Source: a virus. From it: 32,502 bases of DNA. Positions 29,791 through 32,502 of this stretch are shown piece after piece. The first letter of the stretch is position 1, and each line of letters begins with the position of its first letter. Under the pieces are notes generated by a model. It searched no databases, was not told the origin of the DNA, and was given only the letters and a program-made list of their open reading frames with translations. The DNA lies in IMG/VR virus record IMGVR_UViG_3300047478_000114, positions 1-32,502 of that record; one strand, written 5' to 3'. The position numbers were made by a program, and so were the translations under genes.

Positions 29791-30018
29791 CTAGTAACTG
29801 CTGGTGATTGTTACAGTACCCTCAAAGGGTACAAAGAGACTTTTATTCCAGCAATCATCAAAGTCCCACAGAGTCCCATCACCACTTTCACCGAGCTGTA
29901 TAGAGATACCTGAGAAGCTCTCAGCATCACATCCAGGTCCAGTTGCAAGCACAACAAGACCATTAAGTGTGCTCTCGACTAAGAATGGTGGTTTGAATTG
30001 CTTTCTTTTTGATTCCAT
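29791..30018 (-). CDS. Unknown phage protein, 75 aa
   Basis: ATG with GAGGGA six bases upstream; that ribosome site is formed by the right half of a degenerate palindrome copy. Beta-rich with Gly/Ser/Asp (GPGCDAESFSGISIQLGESGDG). Function unknown. Confidence 0.75.
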   Translation of the reverse strand: MESKRKQFKPPFLVESTLNGLVVLATGPGCDAESFSGISIQLGESGDGTLWDFDDCWNKSLFVPFEGTVTITSSY

Positions 30019-30024
30019 AATGTT

Positions 30025-30038
30025 TCCCTCTAGAGACG
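30025..30038. repeat. Dispersed palindrome copy 21 (half-degenerate)
   Basis: CCCTCTAGAGAC, intergenic; its altered half provides the GAGGG ribosome site of the 75-aa gene. Confidence 0.75.
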
Positions 30039-30048
30039 CTGTGAGGTA

Positions 30049-30285
30049 TCACAGCAGGTTTACTCTTTTGGAACACTGAGCGATACTCTGCTTAGGTTCC
30101 ACCTTTACCCATACTGCTCTGTAGATATCCAGGCAGTCTCTTCGACCTTGCGAAAGGATGGGACATATAGGATCATCAGGATTCACTTTGTCCGCATAAC
30201 AGCCCTCACAGGGTATACTTGTGCCACGTTGCAATTCAAGAGCTTTCCTGTCGAATATTATTTGCTTACCTATGAATGATCTCAT
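30049..30285 (-). CDS. Small Cys-rich protein, 78 aa
   Basis: ATG overlaps the preceding stop as ATGA, with GGGGGT upstream. Cys pattern CEGCYADK, CPIL, DC and QCS resembles other small phage metal-site proteins. Function unknown. Confidence 0.75.
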   Translation of the reverse strand: MRSFIGKQIIFDRKALELQRGTSIPCEGCYADKVNPDDPICPILSQGRRDCLDIYRAVWVKVEPKQSIAQCSKRVNLL

Positions 30286-30437
30286 AGCATTACCCCCTTG
30301 TTCTTCCTGATCAATTGGCTAACTGATTGAAGTCTGTCAGATTCAATAGCCTTCAGATAAGAGCCAGCTTTAATGTCTCTAGAGACTCTCTGGTGTTTTC
30401 TAGCAGGGACCATTTGCTTGCTAATACGCACTATCAT
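30282..30437 (-). CDS. Small basic protein, 51 aa
   Basis: ATG with GGAGGAG four bases upstream, inside the end of the preceding peptide gene. Basic (IVRISKQMVPARKHQRVSRDIKAG). The palindrome copy encodes VSRD at 18-21. Role unknown. Confidence 0.7.
   Translation of the reverse strand: MIVRISKQMVPARKHQRVSRDIKAGSYLKAIESDRLQSVSQLIRKNKGVML
30374..30387. repeat. Dispersed palindrome copy 22 (perfect core)
   Basis: In the 51-aa basic gene, encodes VSRD. Confidence 0.95.
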
Positions 30438-30501
30438 AGCACTCCTCCAGGTTTACCCATACGAGCCATGTGAGGCCATTGGATACTATTTGGATTATCA
30501 T
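30421..30501 (-). CDS. Possible 26-residue leader peptide
   Basis: ATG with the strong site AAAGGAGG seven bases upstream; hydrophobic with three aromatic residues (SNGLTWLVWVN). Ends inside the next start region, so it may couple translation of the 51-aa gene rather than make a stable protein. Confidence 0.45.
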   Translation of the reverse strand: MIIQIVSNGLTWLVWVNLEECYDSAY

Positions 30502-30519
30502 AAGATACCTCCTTTGTAG

Positions 30520-30557
30520 TTATTAGACTCCCCACTAAGGCTCCTTTTAGGTATCAA
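30520..30557 (-). promoter_or_regulatory. Conserved intergenic hairpin element 3 (degenerate)
   Basis: Loop TGGGGAGT flanked by a short TTAG/CTAA stem and preceded by TTGATACCTAAA as in elements 1 and 2. It lies between the 100-aa gene and the 26-residue ORF and abuts a palindrome copy. Confidence 0.55.
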
Positions 30558-30560
30558 TTG

Positions 30561-30574
30561 TGTCTCTAGAGGGA
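30561..30574. repeat. Dispersed palindrome copy 23 (half-degenerate)
   Basis: GTCTCTAGAGGG; its central TAG is the stop codon of the 100-aa gene. Abuts hairpin element 3. Confidence 0.8.
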
Positions 30575-30868
30575 AGGCTGAAAAGAACCCTTCTGATATG
30601 GTTCTGTGCCATCTCCGCCCATAGAGAACCCGATAGAGAATACCCAATCTTTAAAGCCGAAGAATACCACCTTGCCGTCACACTCAACTTCGAAAACTAT
30701 CTTATTGTCACGGTATGCTTTGATTCCATTCTCTTTGAACAAGGTAATCAGCTCTTGTTGCAACCCTTGGAAGTATGAGTCCTGGCTATAGTCAACCCTT
30801 ACAATTGCATGAGTTACATAAGATGTGTACGGATGAAATGCTACTGGTTTCATGTTATCTGTTTCCAT
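30566..30868 (-). CDS. Unknown phage protein, 100 aa
   Basis: ATG 30868 with AGAGGT six bases upstream, chosen over a longer frame that enters the hairpin. Its stop codon TAG is part of a palindrome copy (CTC-TAG-AGA). Alternates helix and strand (YFQGLQQELITLFKENGIKAY, KIVFEVECDGKVVFFGF), looks globular. No family recognised. Confidence 0.75.
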   Translation of the reverse strand: METDNMKPVAFHPYTSYVTHAIVRVDYSQDSYFQGLQQELITLFKENGIKAYRDNKIVFEVECDGKVVFFGFKDWVFSIGFSMGGDGTEPYQKGSFQPSL

Positions 30869-30906
30869 AAGATACCTCTTTGGTTGATTGTTTGACCATC
30901 TAAGCA

Positions 30907-30932
30907 AAACCCTAGACTCTGCACTAGGGTTT
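30907..30932 (-). promoter_or_regulatory. Conserved intergenic hairpin element 4
   Basis: Perfect 9-bp stem 30907-30915 with 30924-30932, loop TGCAGAGT, then a TTTT run in the RNA sense. Same loop as elements 1 and 2 but a different stem, so base pairing is kept by covariation. Follows the 246-aa gene and its palindrome. Confidence 0.75.
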
Positions 30933-30948
30933 CATTAGATCTTCAAGG

Positions 30949-30962
30949 TGTCTCTAGAGACA
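30949..30962. repeat. Dispersed palindrome copy 24 (perfect 14 bp)
   Basis: Intergenic, immediately after the stop of the 246-aa gene and before hairpin element 4. Confidence 0.95.
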
Positions 30963-30963
30963 A

Positions 30964-31704
30964 TCAAGCAGCTTTAGCCAGGAAGTACTTCACAAGCTTG
31001 TTCAGGTTAGTCCTGATGACATCCCGCTCGGACTCATCGACACTATCAAGGATAGCGTCAAGCTTATCAATGAGATCACTGGCTTCATCAATAGGCTCCA
31101 GGTTATTCACAGTAAGCGCATTGCAGAGGTTACGGGCCTTGAGTACATCAGCACGCTCTGTGACCTTATCAAAATGCTCCTGAAGCTCTCCCGAGAGACG
31201 CTCAATACCATTCATAAGCGTCTCTGGAACCTTACAAAGACTGAGGATATCACAGCGGGCAGCTACCTTGAGACTCTCAGGGTACAGTTCTGCTTGTTTC
31301 CCATAGTTGATAACCTTGGCGATATCACTGAGATACGCGAAGATCCTTCTTGTTTGGTCCCAGCTAGCCCATTTGGGCTCACCAGTCTTCGCATTGACTA
31401 CTTCGATCTCCTTCCCGTCACGGTCTTTGCCTTTCTCGGGGATAACCATAACGCTAAGCAGATGCTTGCTCATACCAGTCTTCAGAACCTGGAAGATTTT
31501 CTCTTGACTTTCCTTCGAACCATCCCTGGCAATGTCGCTAGAGACAAAGATGCTTTCCATACAACAGCTCACGGTTTGTGCCCAGACAAGCCCATCTGCA
31601 TTCTTGACGGTTCCAGCGGCCTTAGTGGACTTGGCAGATGCATTGGTAGCAGCAAGCATGTCAACAGATGCTATAGAGATATAACTGATTGTTTTCGGTT
31701 CCAT
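30964..31704 (-). CDS. Unknown early protein, 246 aa
   Basis: ATG 31704 chosen: AGGGAG stands seven bases upstream, while the longer frame to 31821 has none. Helical and charged, with a Ser/Ala/Thr-rich start and a long helical C-terminus (LIDKLDAILDSVDESERDVI). First gene after the leader in transcription order, so likely among the earliest made. A palindrome copy sits just after its stop and a variant one encodes VSSD inside. No family recognised. Confidence 0.78.
   Translation of the reverse strand: MEPKTISYISIASVDMLAATNASAKSTKAAGTVKNADGLVWAQTVSCCMESIFVSSDIARDGSKESQEKIFQVLKTGMSKHLLSVMVIPEKGKDRDGKEIEVVNAKTGEPKWASWDQTRRIFAYLSDIAKVINYGKQAELYPESLKVAARCDILSLCKVPETLMNGIERLSGELQEHFDKVTERADVLKARNLCNALTVNNLEPIDEASDLIDKLDAILDSVDESERDVIRTNLNKLVKYFLAKAA
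31533..31546. repeat. Dispersed palindrome copy 25 (one mismatch)
   Basis: TGTCGCTAGAGACA, encodes VSSD in the 246-aa gene. Confidence 0.85.
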
Positions 31705-32094
31705 GATGATTCTCCCTAAGTATTGGTTGTGTTCTTCTATCGTTGGACTACACAAGTTAGGGAAAGGATGCACAGTGCTTCCACAGCGATCTACTCTGTG
31801 CTTCTCTCTGCTCTCACACACCCTTTCCCTGCGTTCTGTACTCCACTTGCTACCTGGTAGCTTCCTGGCGCTACCTTGCGCTCTCTACCTGCTCTCTGCG
31901 ATCAGTCTACAGCTAGGCACTAGGCTGTCTGCTAGACTCTCTACTACTTCTTATCGCAATGTGCTATGCACCTTTTAACAGACTATTCCTGTAGTTGGTA
32001 CAGGCACCATCAGTAGGCGTTCTGTGTCAGTTGGCCAATGCTACCTATTGGCTACTCAAGGACTTCGAACCGAGTGCTAGTCGGTTCTTTCGGC

Positions 32095-32108
32095 TGTCTC
32101 TAGAGACA
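32095..32108. repeat. Dispersed palindrome copy 26 (perfect 14 bp)
   Basis: In the leader region. Confidence 0.95.
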
Positions 32109-32135
32109 ACTCAGGGTATCCACCTTTGCCTGCTA

Positions 32136-32267
32136 TTAAGAGACTTTCCGGTCATTCAGCCGTCTTCCAGTGTTCCTACTTGCAGTCTGCTCTGTCCGTC
32201 TTACTGACCCACTTGACCCTTGTTCAGCTAACCATCTAGCTTTCCGTAGTCCTTCGCTGGTGTTCAT
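32136..32267 (-). CDS. Doubtful 43-residue basic ORF in the leader
   Basis: ATG without a good ribosome site. Arg-rich and Ser-rich (RRTEQTASRN), consistent with chance translation of purine-rich DNA. Kept only because the region is otherwise empty. Confidence 0.2.
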   Translation of the reverse strand: MNTSEGLRKARWLAEQGSSGSVRRTEQTASRNTGRRLNDRKVS

Positions 32268-32502
32268 CCGGGTTAGCCCTAAGCTTAGGCTTGCTCCCTG
32301 GTTGTCGTCTCTCCGATCTTAAGGTCAAAGCTCTACGCTCTCTTAAGATCCTATAGTCGTCCTGTCGGACACCTCTACTTGACTCTTTCTGCCTTTCACC
32401 TCCGTGTAGTATTCCTGACTTTCTTCTGCTCCGTTTGGAGCGTGTCGTGTTTGTTAGACTCTCTGTGCTCTCTACTCGTCCTACAATAGTATACTACTTA
32501 GC

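Larger units (their letters stand above)
31705..32502 (-). other. Purine-rich early leader region without a convincing gene
   Basis: About 800 bases with no ORF that has a ribosome site, on either strand. The transcribed strand is A/G-rich. It holds many short inverted repeats: GATCTTAAG at 32315-32323 with CTTAAGATC at 32342-32350, a CCTAAGCTTAGG palindrome near 32276-32287, and GGTAGC/GCTACC near 31850-31870. A TATACT -10-like box lies at the right edge (near 32488-32493); its -35 would be outside the window. One perfect palindrome copy at 32095. Looks like a leader or end-of-genome control region. Confidence 0.5.

Noticed and set aside
519-32108. CRISPR array reading of the repeated motif
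   Set aside because: Copies are hundreds to thousands of bases apart and mostly inside genes, so there are no regular repeats and spacers.
31703-32207. Two + strand ORFs of 91 and 70 codons in the right-hand leader
   Set aside because: Ser/Leu/Cys-rich translation of the complement of purine-rich DNA, no Shine-Dalgarno; the first starts over the start codon of the 246-aa gene.

Overview
The window reads as part of a virulent tailed double-stranded DNA phage that infects a Gram-negative bacterium. Evidence: a complete phage replication and nucleotide module (family A DNA polymerase, T7-type primase-helicase, single-strand binding protein, 5'-3' exonuclease, endonuclease VII, DnaQ-like exonuclease, dUTPase, class II ribonucleotide reductase), dozens of tiny genes overlapping by 1-20 bases, two lipoproteins with bacterial lipoboxes, and a good host sigma-70 promoter. 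I see no integrase, repressor or phage RNA polymerase. The polymerase has Tyr at the position equivalent to E. coli Phe762, as in many lytic phages. I cannot name the phage or host.

Layout. Positions 1-1427 hold the end of a rightward cluster: an open-ended ORF and a virion-like protein. A 14-bp-stem bidirectional terminator (1438-1471) separates this from everything to the right, which is transcribed leftward. Going left from the right edge (the order of transcription): 31705-32502 is a purine-rich leader without a convincing gene; 27579-31704 holds small early-type genes separated by conserved hairpins; 24314-27546 is a CobT-like/CobS-like pair; 20033-24303 holds Cys-rich small proteins and the primase-helicase; 16994-20040 has a metallophosphoesterase and DNA polymerase; 16326-16799 is a sigma-factor-like protein; 15683-16171 is the single-strand binding protein behind its own promoter; 11019-14684 has endonuclease VII, the 5'-3' exonuclease and two GIY-YIG-like proteins; 8473-9792 has a metalloprotease-like protein, dUTPase and an exonuclease; 7054-8133 is an RNA ligase; 4619-5161 is a ThyX-like protein; 1830-3773 is the B12-dependent ribonucleotide reductase; and 1478-1840 is a lipoprotein with a zincin motif. 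At least fifteen small genes under 60 codons fill gaps and are supported by Shine-Dalgarno sites and stop/start overlaps.

The most unusual signal is a dispersed palindrome, TGTCTCTAGAGACA. I find 26 copies (20 with a perfect 12-bp core GTCTCTAGAGAC), from one end of the window to the other, inside genes and between them, about one per 1.5 kb in the left and middle and one per about 0.45 kb in the right 4 kb. In coding sequence it forces the peptide VSRD or SLET into unrelated proteins, so selection must act on the DNA. It looks like the binding site of a dimeric protein used genome-wide, comparable in layout to phage stoperators, but neither the protein nor the role is visible here. A second system is a set of four intergenic hairpins in the early region whose stems change while the loop TGNNGAGT is kept.
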